From NCBI GenBank assembly GCA_023430465.1, contig JAEZAM010000077.1, forward strand, positions 1-64,000: a stretch of 64,000 bases of DNA, given 5' to 3'. Positions 1 to 8,837 of the stretch are shown here, piece after piece. The notes beneath the pieces were generated by a model. That model did not search any database. It had not been told where the DNA came from and saw only the letters and a program-made list of their open reading frames with translations. The stretch's first letter is position 1. Every line of letters begins with the position of its first letter. A program made the translations under genes and the position numbers. The stretch comes from Bacteroidota bacterium (lineage in GTDB: Bacteria > Bacteroidota > Bacteroidia > Chitinophagales > Chitinophagaceae).

Positions 1-25
1 ACACGTCTCACAATCACGATTCACG

Positions 26-60
26 AAAAAGGGCTATCTCGCGATGAGACAGCCCTTTTT
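26..60. terminator. Bidirectional intrinsic terminator after sod
   Basis: A near-perfect inverted repeat has arms AAAAAGGGCT and AGCCCTTTTT around a smaller stem TCTCGCGATGAGA. It has A/T runs on both sides, so it can stop transcription on either strand. It lies 22 bases past the stop codon of the minus-strand superoxide dismutase gene. Confidence 0.85.
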
Positions 61-82
61 ATATCCATTCACTTTACGTTGG

Positions 83-682
83 TCATGCCTTGGAAAAAAG
101 TTCTGCCACCTTATCCCAATTGATCACGTTCCAGATCGCTTTTAAATAATCCGGGCGTTTGTTCTGGTACTTCAGGTAATACGCGTGTTCCCAAACGTCA
201 ATGCCGAGAATTGGTTTCCCTTTTACCTCAGCTACGTCCATCAATGGATTATCCTGATTTGGAGTGGAGGTCACTTCCAGTTTGCCATCTTTCACAATGA
301 GCCAGGCCCAGCCGGAACCAAAGCGGGTGGTACCTGCCGTATTCATTTTTTCCTTGAGGCCGTCCAATGATCCGAAAGCGGCGTTGATCGCTTCGGCTAG
401 TGCACCTGTAGGTTCGCCGCCTTTGCCGGAAAGTATGTTCCAGAAGAAAGTATGGTTCCAGTGACCACCGCCATTATTGCGGACTGCCGGTGAAATAGCA
501 CCAGCATTCGCTACAAGTTCCTCGATTGATTTATTCTCGTGCTCGGTGCCGGCGATTGCCTTATTCAGGTTGTCGACATAAGCCTGGTGATGTTTGCCAT
601 GGTGGATCTCCATTGTCTGCTTATCGATATGGGGTTCCAGAGCATCGTGCGCATAAGGAAGCGCGGGTAAAGTAAATGCCAT
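83..682 (-). CDS. sodA: Superoxide dismutase, Mn/Fe type
   Basis: Converts superoxide to hydrogen peroxide and oxygen in the cytoplasm. The protein is 199 residues, the usual length of the single-domain Mn/Fe family. The four expected metal ligands are visible: His27 in the HHGKHH stretch, His77 in NHTFFW, and Asp162 and His166 in DVWEHAYY. Gln143 in TPNQDNP and a glycine in place of the Fe-type Gln near residue 73 favour manganese or cambialistic use, but metal choice cannot be fixed from sequence. There is no signal peptide. It is monocistronic, with a Bacteroidota-type promoter upstream and a terminator downstream. Together with two glutathione peroxidases in this window it points to an aerobic lifestyle. 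Confidence 0.97.
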   Translation of the reverse strand: MAFTLPALPYAHDALEPHIDKQTMEIHHGKHHQAYVDNLNKAIAGTEHENKSIEELVANAGAISPAVRNNGGGHWNHTFFWNILSGKGGEPTGALAEAINAAFGSLDGLKEKMNTAGTTRFGSGWAWLIVKDGKLEVTSTPNQDNPLMDVAEVKGKPILGIDVWEHAYYLKYQNKRPDYLKAIWNVINWDKVAELFSKA

Positions 683-729
683 GATCTTATTTTTTAAATG
701 TCAGAAAATCTGATCCGTTTGTAATGAAA

Positions 730-763
730 CAAATTTATCATGTTATAGTTGATTCATGTCCAA
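730..763 (-). promoter_or_regulatory. Bacteroidota-type promoter of sod
   Basis: On the minus strand the -7 box TAAATTTG (730-737) matches the Bacteroidota consensus TAnnTTTG exactly. A TTG at 761-763 lies 23 bases upstream as the -33 element. The start codon at 682 follows after a leader of about 40 bases. Confidence 0.6.
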
Positions 764-873
764 TTTTCTTCCTTTCCCGTCAAATGCAGTACCAGTTGCA
801 GAAAAACGCAACGTCAGGCCTTGTTTTTTTTCCCTAATTTTAAAACAACGCTACTTTCTGCGAGAGAATCCTG

Positions 874-1440
874 GTGAAATCAAGAGATGGTCATAGCAAC
901 AACCTTTCCATGGAGGCTTTGTTTTCAGAGATCTTCCGGGAACACGAATGCCGGTTGCATTCCCTGGCGCTCACCGTCACCAAGTCGAGGGCCATGGCCG
1001 AAGATATCATCCAGGATGTATTCACGCGGCTTTGGGAGCACCGCGAATCTCTTGGAGAAATAAGAAGTATCGAAAGCTGGCTGTACCGGCTGACGGAAAA
1101 CCGGATCATCGACTTTCTCCGAAAAGCGGCGGCTGATTCAAGATTGCGGGCCACCATCTGGAACAACCTGGAAGAGATGGTGGACGAAGCCGAGTCGCGG
1201 ATCGTGATAAAGGAATATAACGCAATCATCCGGCAGGCCATTGAGGGCCTCCCGCCACAGCGCCGGCTCATCTATAAGTTAAATAAGGAGGAAGGGAAAA
1301 ATTACCAGGAGATCGCCAATCAACTTCATTTGTCAACCCATACCGTTAAAAATCAGCTTCATTCTGCCACACGGTCCGTACGTGAACTGCTGCAAAAAAA
1401 TTTCCGCATATTTTTTCTTATAATTTTTTCAATCGGATAG
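874..1440 (+). CDS. RNA polymerase ECF sigma factor, SusC/D-associated
   Basis: Sigma-70 family factor of the extracytoplasmic-function type that directs RNA polymerase to a small set of promoters, probably the adjacent susC/susD pair. The protein is 188 residues. Region 2 spans about residues 15-85 (EDIIQDVFTRLWEHR), and region 4 with its helix-turn-helix spans about 125-175 (NYQEIANQLHLSTHTVKNQL). The GTG start at 874 is the longest reading; an ATG at 910 would remove twelve residues and cannot be excluded. The last dozen residues are strongly hydrophobic (RIFFLIIFSIG), which is common in these factors. A FecR anti-sigma gene follows after 44 bases. That order is the standard trans-envelope signalling arrangement in Bacteroidota. 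Confidence 0.95.
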   Translation: MKSRDGHSNNLSMEALFSEIFREHECRLHSLALTVTKSRAMAEDIIQDVFTRLWEHRESLGEIRSIESWLYRLTENRIIDFLRKAAADSRLRATIWNNLEEMVDEAESRIVIKEYNAIIRQAIEGLPPQRRLIYKLNKEEGKNYQEIANQLHLSTHTVKNQLHSATRSVRELLQKNFRIFFLIIFSIG

Positions 1441-1484
1441 GAACATCCCTTGTTTGCTCCGTCTTTACTACATAGGGCCATACT

Positions 1485-2456
1485 ATGGAGGAAAGACTGC
1501 GACTGCTTTTTCAAAAATATACACTGAATACCTGCTCTGCAGAAGAACTGGAAGAGCTGTTTGCCCTCATCCGTGAGAGTGACCATGAACCGACATTGAG
1601 GGAATTGATTGCGGCTTTATATAAGGGAGACGACATCGATACTTCATCATTGCCTGTGGTGGATGCTTCCGGTCGCCTGGTGTTCGATATGCGGACAAGG
1701 CCTCGTAAATACAATCTACGGCGGCTCGCTGTCGCGGCCGGAATTATCATTGTTCTTGCGGCCAGTGCATTTCTTTGGCTATCCACCGGAGAAGCGCATT
1801 CTAATAAGCCTGCGCTTGCTCTTTCCCAGTCAAGCACGGCTATTGCAGAAAATAAATACCTGCTCCTTCCAGATAGCACGCAGGTTTGGCTGAATGCCGG
1901 CAGCACGATCGATTATCCTGCAAGCTTTGATCCGAAGAAACGGGAGGTTTATCTCTCTGGTGAAGCCTACTTTGATGTCAGGCATGCAGACAGGCTGCCT
2001 TTCATTATTCACACCGGCAACGTATCCACGCATGTTTTGGGCACAGCATTTAACATCAAGGCATATCCCGGGCAGCAAAATATTACAGTTTCTGTCAGCC
2101 GTGGAAAAGTACAGGTGAGCCGGGCAAATGATGTGATTGCAACACTGGTACAGGGTCAGCAGGTAAAGGTTGGCACAAGCAAACAACAGGTAGTAGAGCA
2201 GAACGTTCAGGCTTCCGGTGTGGGCGCCTGGCAGAAAGGGCAGTTGAGTTACCAGGATGAGTCATTCAGAGACATAATCAGCGATCTCGAGCGGCTTTAT
2301 GACATTTCGATAAAACTGGATGATAACATTGATGGAGAAATGAAGATATCAACCACGTTCCGAAAGGAGATCGGGATCGAGCAGGCATTGCGACTGCTTT
2401 GCCGGCTGACAGATAAATCATTGGTGAAAACAAATACCGGTTACCAGGTAGAATGA
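1485..2456 (+). CDS. FecR-family anti-sigma factor
   Basis: Inner-membrane regulator that holds the upstream ECF sigma factor and releases it when the outer-membrane transporter signals that substrate is bound. The protein is 323 residues. The N-terminal cytoplasmic part (1-78) would bind the sigma factor. A single membrane segment lies at about 81-100. A periplasmic FecR domain covers about 120-215, with LPDSTQVWLNAGSTIDYP and a GTAFNIKAY stretch. A C-terminal DUF4974-type domain ends the protein (about 250-323). It lies 44 bases after the sigma gene and 46 bases before susC, so the four genes are probably co-regulated. The specific sigma partner is inferred from position. Confidence 0.94.
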   Translation: MEERLRLLFQKYTLNTCSAEELEELFALIRESDHEPTLRELIAALYKGDDIDTSSLPVVDASGRLVFDMRTRPRKYNLRRLAVAAGIIIVLAASAFLWLSTGEAHSNKPALALSQSSTAIAENKYLLLPDSTQVWLNAGSTIDYPASFDPKKREVYLSGEAYFDVRHADRLPFIIHTGNVSTHVLGTAFNIKAYPGQQNITVSVSRGKVQVSRANDVIATLVQGQQVKVGTSKQQVVEQNVQASGVGAWQKGQLSYQDESFRDIISDLERLYDISIKLDDNIDGEMKISTTFRKEIGIEQALRLLCRLTDKSLVKTNTGYQVE

Positions 2457-2502
2457 TAAGGTAGCGCGGTTAAATTTTATACCCAGACTAAACCTTCAAA
2501 CC

Positions 2503-5500
2503 ATGAACTCGACCGAACACATGAACCTCCGGCCCGCCCAGGGCGGGTTGCAAGGCAACATTGTATTTGTAAGGATGGCGATCCTTGCCCTGTTCCTTTC
2601 TTTAAGCGGTATACTCATGGCCCGCGAAGCCAACAGCCAGGACCTGGACAAGATCATGGTCTCGGTGGACTTCCGGCAAACTGCCCTTCAGACCGCTCTT
2701 CGTAAGATTGAATCGATGACCGAACTTTCATTTACGTATAAGACAGCGGAAGTAAGCAAATATGACAACATCAGCTACAAGGCAACGCAGGTATCAGTCG
2801 CGAAACTGCTGAATGATCTACTGAAGAAAACGGATCTGCAATTCGAGCAGTTCAATTCAAATATCATTATCAAACGTACGGCCGCTCCGGCACCACAGGT
2901 GGCTGCTTTAAGAGAGGACGCGTCTTTTGACGGAAGCATCCGCGGCCGTGTAACTGATGAGAAAGGGCAGCCCGTTGCAAATATCTCCGTACAACTCATA
3001 GGTACAACAAAAGGAGCAATCGCCAACAGCAATGGTGAATTTGTGATCACCGGCGTGCCAGCCGGATCATACAAGCTCGAGATATCCGGTATCGGTTACC
3101 AGGCAGAAATAAAAGATGTAACAGTGCGGGACAATGAAGAGGTGGAAGTGAATTTCCAGGCAAAGGACAAAAGTACCAGCCTGGATGAAGTGGTGGTGAC
3201 AGCACTGGGCATCAGCAGGAAGCAACGTTCGCTGGGTTATGCCACACAGGAAGTGAGAGGAGAGAATCTGACGCTCACAAAGGAACAAAATGTACTGGGT
3301 TCGCTGGCAGGTAAAATTGCGGGTGTGCAGGTGGTGGGTTCATCCGGCGCAAGCATGGGCGGAACGCAGAAAATAAAGATCAGGGGCGTGAATTCCATTA
3401 CAGGTTCCGATCAGCCACTGATCGTCGTGGATGGTACACCCATCTCCAATTCCAACTTTGCGGGTGCGGACAGAGCAGACTATGGCAACCTGGGCCAGGA
3501 TGTGAGCCCGGAAGACATCGAGTCGATCAATGTGTTGAAAGGCCCAACTGCTTCTGCGTTGTATGGTATCCGGGGACAGTATGGCGTTATCATGATCACT
3601 ACAAAAAAAGGTGCAAAGGGTATCAAGCGGCCACAGGTTCAACTCAACTCCGCCTTCTCCATCGAAAAAGCCGGAAACTTCATGCCGATGCAAAACCTGT
3701 ATGGTGGCGGCTCCAGCCAGACCTGGCGAACATTACCCAATGGCCAAAAATATGTTGATATCAGCGTGGATGAAAGCTGGGGCCCGCGAATGGATGGCAC
3801 GCCGGTCCGACAGGTGTATAGCTTTTATCCGCAGGATCCGGAGTATGGCCAGCTAACACCATTTGTGCCGCAACCAGACAACATCAAAGACTTTTACCAG
3901 ACCGGCTCAAACATCAATAATGGTATTACAGTAAGCGGGGGAAATGAAAACTCAACGTTCCGCCTCAGCGTGAATGATACCCGCATTGAGGGCGTGGAAC
4001 CAAACACCTGGCTGAAACGCAACAATGTTGGCCTGAGTGCCGGCTTGAACATCAATCCAAAACTACTGGTGGGAACAAACATCAATTATGCAACAAACAG
4101 GGCGCAACGGCCCGCGCAGGGAAGTGAGTACGGCGCACGTTATATCGTGCAGTGGTTTCAACGGAATGTTGACATGAACCGGATGAAAAATTACCAGTAT
4201 GATGATGGTACGTACCTGAACTGGAACCTTAACCGGCCAAGCAATGTAACCGGCGAGGTTACAAATTTCAAGCCCCTGTACTGGGACAACCCATATTTTG
4301 ATGCGTACGAAAACTACAGCAATGATGACCGGCAGCGGGTATTCGGCGATGTCAATCTTAGCTACCAACTGCTGCCTTCATTGAAGCTGAGCGGGTTTAT
4401 CCGGACAGACATGTACACGCAGAACATCGAAGAACGGACGGCGTTTGGCGGCAGGCGGCTTCCCGCCTACTCAGTTGGTAAATACCAGAATACCGAAATG
4501 AACTATGAATTCCTTGCACAATACAACAAAGCCTGGGGTGATATATCAATGAACGCAAGTGTAGGCGCCAATCTGTATAAGCGACGCTACAGCTACCTCT
4601 CTCAGGCCACTGTGGGCGGGCTTTCATCGCCCGGGTTTTATAATATTGCCGCTTCTGTTAACCGGCCGATCACCAATTCTTATTTATTGAGAAAAGAGAT
4701 CCGCAGCCTGTATGCCTTGCTTTCCCTTGGTTACCGCAACACTTTCTTCCTTGATGCTACCGTGAGGAATGACAACTCCTCAGCGCTGCCATCCAATAAC
4801 AATTCATACTGGTACCCTTCTGTATCGGGAAGTTTTGTGTTCAGTGAACTGATCGACTGGGCTCCGCTGTCATTTGGTAAACTGCGACTCAGTTACGCAA
4901 AGGCCGGGTCGGATCTTAGTCCTTACGAAACGGGCCTGTATTATGGAGTAGGCACCGTTTATGGTCCCACAAACACCTTGTTTGTGCCGGATAATCTTAA
5001 CAATGAAAACATCGAGCCTTCATTTGCAAACTCTTACGAAGCGGGTATCGATCTCCGGTTTCTTAATAATCGTTTAGGTATAGACTTCACGTACTACCAA
5101 CAAAAGAACAGGAAACAGATCATCAACCTTGACCTTTCGGGTGCCAGCGGGTTCGCCTCTACAACCATCAATGCCGGCCTGATAGAAAATAAAGGTTTTG
5201 AGATTGCATTGACCGGTACACCAGTCAAGGCCGCGAAATTTACCTGGAATACGACATTCAATATCAGCCGAAACAAAAGCATGCTCACGGAGTTATATCC
5301 CGGCATAAATGTGTATACCCATGGCTCCACCACCTACTCGAGTGTAACCAGCTACCTGAATTCTTATGTAGGGAAATCATTTGGATCACTGGTCGGTCAG
5401 GCCTACAAGCGTGACCCGGCCACAGGAAAGATCCTGCTTGGCGCAAACAACCTTCCCTTATTCACCGACGCCACACATGATTTTGGTTCAGTACTTCCCG

Positions 5501-6057
5501 ATTATACCGGAGGATTCCTGAACAACTTCCGATATGGAAATTTTGAGTTATCTGCCATGATTGACTTCCAGGCGGGCGGGCAGTTCTTTAGCCGTTCCCA
5601 AATGCTGGCTGTAAGAACAGGGCAACATGCATTGTCGGCGGTGATGAATGATAAAGGAAAAAATATCCGTGACCCGCTGGCTGATGGTGGTGGTATACGT
5701 GTGGATGGAATTTCTGATATCACAAAGCAGGAGGTGACGGCCTATGTGGATCCCCAGGCCTACTTTGGCGTAGTGGGGAGAAGGATCTATGAAGACTGGG
5801 TATTTGATGCTTCCTATATCAAGCTCCGCGAAGTGAGGCTTGGATATACATTCAATAAGGTCAGTATTGGCAGGTATAAATTCAATGGCATAGGCATTGC
5901 CCTGATTGCGCGCAACCCCGCGATGATCTGGCAGAATGCACCGAAAGGCCTGGATCCTTCCGAATTGTCAACCGGCAGCCAGTCGATCAGTTGGTATGAA
6001 TCCGGCCAGGCAAATACAGTAAGATCCTATGGTATCAATCTGAACGTGAACTTCTAA
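2503..6057 (+). CDS. SusC/RagA TonB-dependent transporter with signalling domain
   Basis: Outer-membrane 22-strand barrel that imports a ligand captured by its SusD partner, powered by TonB. The protein is 1184 residues. A signal segment lies at about 22-45. A secretin/TonB short N-terminal (STN) domain follows at about 50-125, then a carboxypeptidase-regulatory-like domain at about 146-220 and the SusC signature LDEVVVTALG at 227-236. The plug comes next, then the barrel ending in an aromatic residue (LNVNF). The STN domain is the module that contacts a FecR protein, which fits the upstream sigma/FecR pair. No glycosidase, peptidase or sulfatase is adjacent, so the substrate is unknown. Confidence 0.96.
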   Translation: MNSTEHMNLRPAQGGLQGNIVFVRMAILALFLSLSGILMAREANSQDLDKIMVSVDFRQTALQTALRKIESMTELSFTYKTAEVSKYDNISYKATQVSVAKLLNDLLKKTDLQFEQFNSNIIIKRTAAPAPQVAALREDASFDGSIRGRVTDEKGQPVANISVQLIGTTKGAIANSNGEFVITGVPAGSYKLEISGIGYQAEIKDVTVRDNEEVEVNFQAKDKSTSLDEVVVTALGISRKQRSLGYATQEVRGENLTLTKEQNVLGSLAGKIAGVQVVGSSGASMGGTQKIKIRGVNSITGSDQPLIVVDGTPISNSNFAGADRADYGNLGQDVSPEDIESINVLKGPTASALYGIRGQYGVIMITTKKGAKGIKRPQVQLNSAFSIEKAGNFMPMQNLYGGGSSQTWRTLPNGQKYVDISVDESWGPRMDGTPVRQVYSFYPQDPEYGQLTPFVPQPDNIKDFYQTGSNINNGITVSGGNENSTFRLSVNDTRIEGVEPNTWLKRNNVGLSAGLNINPKLLVGTNINYATNRAQRPAQGSEYGARYIVQWFQRNVDMNRMKNYQYDDGTYLNWNLNRPSNVTGEVTNFKPLYWDNPYFDAYENYSNDDRQRVFGDVNLSYQLLPSLKLSGFIRTDMYTQNIEERTAFGGRRLPAYSVGKYQNTEMNYEFLAQYNKAWGDISMNASVGANLYKRRYSYLSQATVGGLSSPGFYNIAASVNRPITNSYLLRKEIRSLYALLSLGYRNTFFLDATVRNDNSSALPSNNNSYWYPSVSGSFVFSELIDWAPLSFGKLRLSYAKAGSDLSPYETGLYYGVGTVYGPTNTLFVPDNLNNENIEPSFANSYEAGIDLRFLNNRLGIDFTYYQQKNRKQIINLDLSGASGFASTTINAGLIENKGFEIALTGTPVKAAKFTWNTTFNISRNKSMLTELYPGINVYTHGSTTYSSVTSYLNSYVGKSFGSLVGQAYKRDPATGKILLGANNLPLFTDATHDFGSVLPDYTGGFLNNFRYGNFELSAMIDFQAGGQFFSRSQMLAVRTGQHALSAVMNDKGKNIRDPLADGGGIRVDGISDITKQEVTAYVDPQAYFGVVGRRIYEDWVFDASYIKLREVRLGYTFNKVSIGRYKFNGIGIALIARNPAMIWQNAPKGLDPSELSTGSQSISWYESGQANTVRSYGINLNVNF

Positions 6058-6069
6058 ACTTCATCCTTT

Positions 6070-7473
6070 ATGAATAAGCTCATTCTTTTACTGTTGTCAA
6101 CTGCCGTGCTGAGCGGTTGCAGCAAGTTTAACGAGGACATCAACAACAATCCTAACCTCCCGGGCGAGGCGTCCGGTACGCAATTGATCGCGAATGCGCA
6201 ACTGTCGTTGCCCGGCCTAAGTGCATCGCCCCAGGGGGAGTTTGCTGCGCAGTTTCTTTCAGAAACACAATACCCAACGGCTTCGCTATATCCCGAAGGA
6301 GCAACAAGTTTTTATCCATTGTACCAGGGCCCATTGATGAACCTTGAGACGGTGATACAATCGGATGAGCTCAGTACGCTTGACGGACCCATAGCCAACC
6401 AGTTGGCCGTTGCCAAAATACTGAAGGCTTATTTCATGTGGCATATCACGGATCGCTGGGGCGATGTACCTTATAGCGAAGCTTTACAGGGCACAGGCAA
6501 TTTTACGCCGAAGTATGATACGCAGGAATCAATTTACAATAGCTTGTTCGATCTGCTGGAAGAGGCGACAGCGCAGATTGTGCCGGGCGCTATCACAAAT
6601 GACCTGGTGTACAGCGGAAATATGGATCGTTGGAAAAAACTGGCAGGCACCGTTCGCCTGTTGATGGCATTGCGCCTGTCAAAAGTGAATGCGACCAAAG
6701 GCGCGGCCGAATTCAATGATGCGTTGACGGCCGGGATAATGACGTCCAACGCGGATAACCTTGCATTCAAACACCTGGCCGATGCAAATAATCAGAATTA
6801 CTGGTACGGGCAGGTATCCGTTAGCAACCGGAAGTGGTGGGCGTTGAGTGAGCTATTGGTAAGCAAAATGAAGCCGGTGAATGATCCAAGGCTGCCAACG
6901 TTTGGTGCCACTGTCGGCGGCCAGTATATCGGACTGCCCTTCGGTACGGTTACGGGTATGCCGAACACTACAAATTATTCTTTGCTGGGTGAAGCCATCT
7001 GGAAGCAGGATGCCACGATACACCTGGTGACATATGCGCAGGCATTGTTCGCAAAAGCGGAGGCGGCTAAGCTGGGCTGGATACCTGGTGGTGATGCGGA
7101 GGCAAAAGCAAACTATGATCTCGCCATCGAGCAATCAGTGAGGCAGTGGAACAACAACAGCACAACCGGCCTGGCCGCGCTGATGGCAACAACCGAGGTG
7201 GCTTACGACCCGGCAATCGCCATCCAGCAGATCGCGACCCAACGCTATATCCATCTGTTCATGCATGGTTATGAAGCATGGGCAGAATGGAGGAGAACAG
7301 GCTATCCGGAATTGGCACCACCAGTGGGAGAGCCAACGCGTGCAGTACCGCGCCGTCAGTCATACCCGGCAAATGAGGTCTTCAACAACACAGAGAATTA
7401 TCAGGAAGCCGTGCAGCGGCAATTTGGCGGGGTCGACAACCTGTATGGCCGGGTATGGTGGGATACGATGTAG
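6070..7473 (+). CDS. SusD/RagB-family outer-membrane lipoprotein
   Basis: Surface-exposed lipoprotein that forms the lid of the SusC barrel and binds ligand. The protein is 467 residues, with a type II signal peptide and lipobox LSGC (lipidated Cys17). The start of the mature protein (KFNEDINNNPN) and the tryptophan-rich middle (AWAEWRRTGYP near the C-terminus) are typical of the shorter SusD-like_2 branch rather than classical starch-binding SusD. It begins 12 bases after susC, so the two are co-transcribed. This branch is often annotated next to transporters for peptides or small molecules, but nothing here identifies the ligand. The gene ends five bases before a hexanucleotide array. Confidence 0.93.
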   Translation: MNKLILLLLSTAVLSGCSKFNEDINNNPNLPGEASGTQLIANAQLSLPGLSASPQGEFAAQFLSETQYPTASLYPEGATSFYPLYQGPLMNLETVIQSDELSTLDGPIANQLAVAKILKAYFMWHITDRWGDVPYSEALQGTGNFTPKYDTQESIYNSLFDLLEEATAQIVPGAITNDLVYSGNMDRWKKLAGTVRLLMALRLSKVNATKGAAEFNDALTAGIMTSNADNLAFKHLADANNQNYWYGQVSVSNRKWWALSELLVSKMKPVNDPRLPTFGATVGGQYIGLPFGTVTGMPNTTNYSLLGEAIWKQDATIHLVTYAQALFAKAEAAKLGWIPGGDAEAKANYDLAIEQSVRQWNNNSTTGLAALMATTEVAYDPAIAIQQIATQRYIHLFMHGYEAWAEWRRTGYPELAPPVGEPTRAVPRRQSYPANEVFNNTENYQEAVQRQFGGVDNLYGRVWWDTM

Positions 7474-7477
7474 AGTG

Positions 7478-7521
7478 TTAAGGTTAAGGTTGAGGCTGAG
7501 GTTGAGGTGGAGGTGGAGGTG
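7478..7521 (+). repeat. Hexanucleotide array YTRAGG behind susD
   Basis: Seven consecutive hexamers (TTAAGG twice, TTGAGG, CTGAGG, TTGAGG, TGGAGG twice) begin five bases after the susD stop codon. Matching arrays in the same orientation sit directly behind lpxD (24624) and behind the TPR gene (57232). The variation is limited to positions 1-3 of the unit; GG is invariant. Confidence 0.85.
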
Positions 7522-7612
7522 TCAGGCAAGGTCCTGGTAATACCTGGCCTGGCGTATAAAATGGTTGTGAACAAAGGTGAAGTTCCTGGCCGGGCGTGTT
7601 GAAATTATGTAA

Positions 7613-7670
7613 GCCGACCAGGGCTTAAGCCCGCCAGTCGGCCGATTTGAAAGCCCGGACTTCAGTCAGG
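7613..7670. repeat. Single diverged copy of the REP-like nested palindrome
   Basis: Outer arms GCCGAC and GTCGGC (7613-7618 and 7637-7642) enclose a perfect inner palindrome GGGCTTAAGCCC (7621-7632). A second imperfect stem of the form GGACTTCAGTC follows. The same layout occurs twice in the 131-bp tandem repeat at 57273-57534. Both sites lie just downstream of a YTRAGG array. Confidence 0.75.
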
Positions 7671-7716
7671 GTAAACATGAGAGCGGTAGTAGTGGTGCGC
7701 GCTTTGCCTCCTTTGG

Positions 7717-7732
7717 TCCCGAGGCTTCGGGA
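7717..7732. repeat. Short palindrome TCCCGA-N4-TCGGGA
   Basis: A stem with arms TCCCGA/TCGGGA and loop GGCT lies in the convergent gap between susD and tadA. The same arms occur at 15981-15996, so it looks like a dispersed intergenic element. A terminator role is unsupported because no T-run follows. Confidence 0.45.
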
Positions 7733-7744
7733 TTTGCGTGAAAC

Positions 7745-8182
7745 TTAACGTCGACTGCGGAAGAAATCCTTCATCAACTGCGCGCATTCATCTTTCATGA
7801 TTCCGCGGACAAGTTCTGTTTTTGGATGAAACGCCCAGTTGGTGCCGGCAGTTTTCCTGTAGCCGTTTTTTTCGTCATCCGCTCCATATACAATCTTGCC
7901 GATCTTGCTCCAGTACACGGCACCGGCGCACATCAGGCAGGGCTCGAGTGTTACATACAGCGTTGCTTCGGGAAGGTATTTGCTGCCCAGGAAACTGAAT
8001 GCAGAGGTCAGGGCAATCATTTCAGCATGAGCAGTAGGGTCATTCAGCTTTTCCGTCATGTTACGACCCCGGCCGATCACTTTTTCACCCAGTACCACCA
8101 CGGCACCTACCGGAATCTCCTGCTCGGCATAAGCAAGCCGGGCTTCTTTCAACGCCAGCATCATGTAGTATTCTTCCGTCAT
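7745..8182 (-). CDS. tadA: tRNA-specific adenosine deaminase (A34 to inosine)
   Basis: Zinc enzyme that deaminates adenosine 34 of tRNA-Arg(ACG) to inosine. The protein is 145 residues. The cytidine-deaminase fold motifs are intact: His52 and the proton-shuttling Glu54 in HAE, and Cys82 and Cys85 in PCLMC. The FFRSRR tail is short and basic, as in bacterial TadA. A guanine deaminase of the same superfamily is the main alternative; length and the tail favour TadA. The gene is convergent with susD across a 270-base gap filled with repeats, and divergent from the YtxH gene. Confidence 0.92.
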   Translation of the reverse strand: MTEEYYMMLALKEARLAYAEQEIPVGAVVVLGEKVIGRGRNMTEKLNDPTAHAEMIALTSAFSFLGSKYLPEATLYVTLEPCLMCAGAVYWSKIGKIVYGADDEKNGYRKTAGTNWAFHPKTELVRGIMKDECAQLMKDFFRSRR

Positions 8183-8278
8183 GGTGTCAAATTACAAAAA
8201 TGTTCTGCAGGCTTCTTCCCCGTGGCATGATATTTTGATGCTTAAGAGAAAGCATTTTCATCACCTAAATTTTTTTAT

Positions 8279-8506
8279 ATGAGCAAATTATTAGTTGGCT
8301 TCACAGCAGGTATATTGGTTGGCTTGCTGTTCGCCCCCGCTAAAGGAACAGATACAAGAGACAGAATATCCCGTAAAGGTCGTGAACTGAAGGATAAATT
8401 CGATGACCTTGTGGACAGCCTAAGCGAAAAATTCCAGACTGTAACAGATGAGGCTGAAGAATTTACACAAAGAACAAAACAGCGTGCTTCTGCAGCTACA
8501 AGCTAA
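8279..8506 (+). CDS. Small YtxH-domain membrane protein
   Basis: A 75-residue protein with one N-terminal membrane segment (about residues 3-19, ending in the typical LLFAPAKG turn) followed by a charged amphipathic helical tail. This is the YtxH/gas-vesicle GvpP-like small-protein fold seen widely in Bacteroidota and Firmicutes, often linked to general stress. Its biochemical function is not known. It is a single-gene unit ending at a strong terminator. No Shine-Dalgarno is visible; the A/T-rich run before the ATG is usual for this phylum. Confidence 0.88.
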   Translation: MSKLLVGFTAGILVGLLFAPAKGTDTRDRISRKGRELKDKFDDLVDSLSEKFQTVTDEAEEFTQRTKQRASAATS

Positions 8507-8524
8507 AACGCACCTGTTTAAGTA

Positions 8525-8557
8525 GAAAAGGCATTCTTTCGGGAATGCCTTTTTTTA
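8525..8557 (+). terminator. Intrinsic terminator after the YtxH gene
   Basis: Arms AAAGGCATTC and GAATGCCTTT with loop TTTCGG are followed by a T-run. The hairpin lies about 20 bases past the stop codon. Confidence 0.9.
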
Positions 8558-8563
8558 ATGCAA

Positions 8564-8588
8564 ATGCCTGTAAAAATTTTACAGGCAT
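8564..8588. repeat. 25-bp perfect palindrome
   Basis: Twelve-base arms ATGCCTGTAAAA and TTTTACAGGCAT meet at one central base. It begins seven bases after the preceding terminator and about 250 bases before the aldehyde dehydrogenase start. It may be a dyad operator or a second extruding hairpin; there is no T-tail beyond the arm. Confidence 0.7.
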
Positions 8589-8837
8589 CCGCGGTGCTAT
8601 CTTACGGGACAGCAGAACTCAACAAGTGAAAGTATTAATAAGGTAAAGGACATTTCTACAGAAACAAAAAGCTGACCAAACATTTCTCTGCCTTCGAAGG
8701 CCTCTGATAAGCGGGAAGGTGGGAATGTTTTTCTACAAGAAAATATTCTCCGGTCCCTGAATTTTCCTTTGATTCCTCCACGACCTTACGCGAAACGTCT
8801 TTTGACGCCTGCCCATTCTTTTATACTTTCACAACAC

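Larger units (their letters stand above)
8507..8837. other. 331-base gap: terminator, palindrome, aldehyde dehydrogenase leader
   Basis: The gap holds the YtxH terminator, a 25-bp perfect palindrome (8564-8588), a small palindrome GCCTTCGAAGGC (8691-8702) and otherwise unremarkable sequence. A T/A-rich stretch just upstream of 8838 (TATACTTTC) resembles a weak -7 element. I see no small gene or known riboswitch. Confidence 0.6.

Noticed and set aside
8691..8702. Palindrome GCCTTCGAAGGC
   Set aside because: Short and isolated; no repeat elsewhere in the window and no nearby promoter element.
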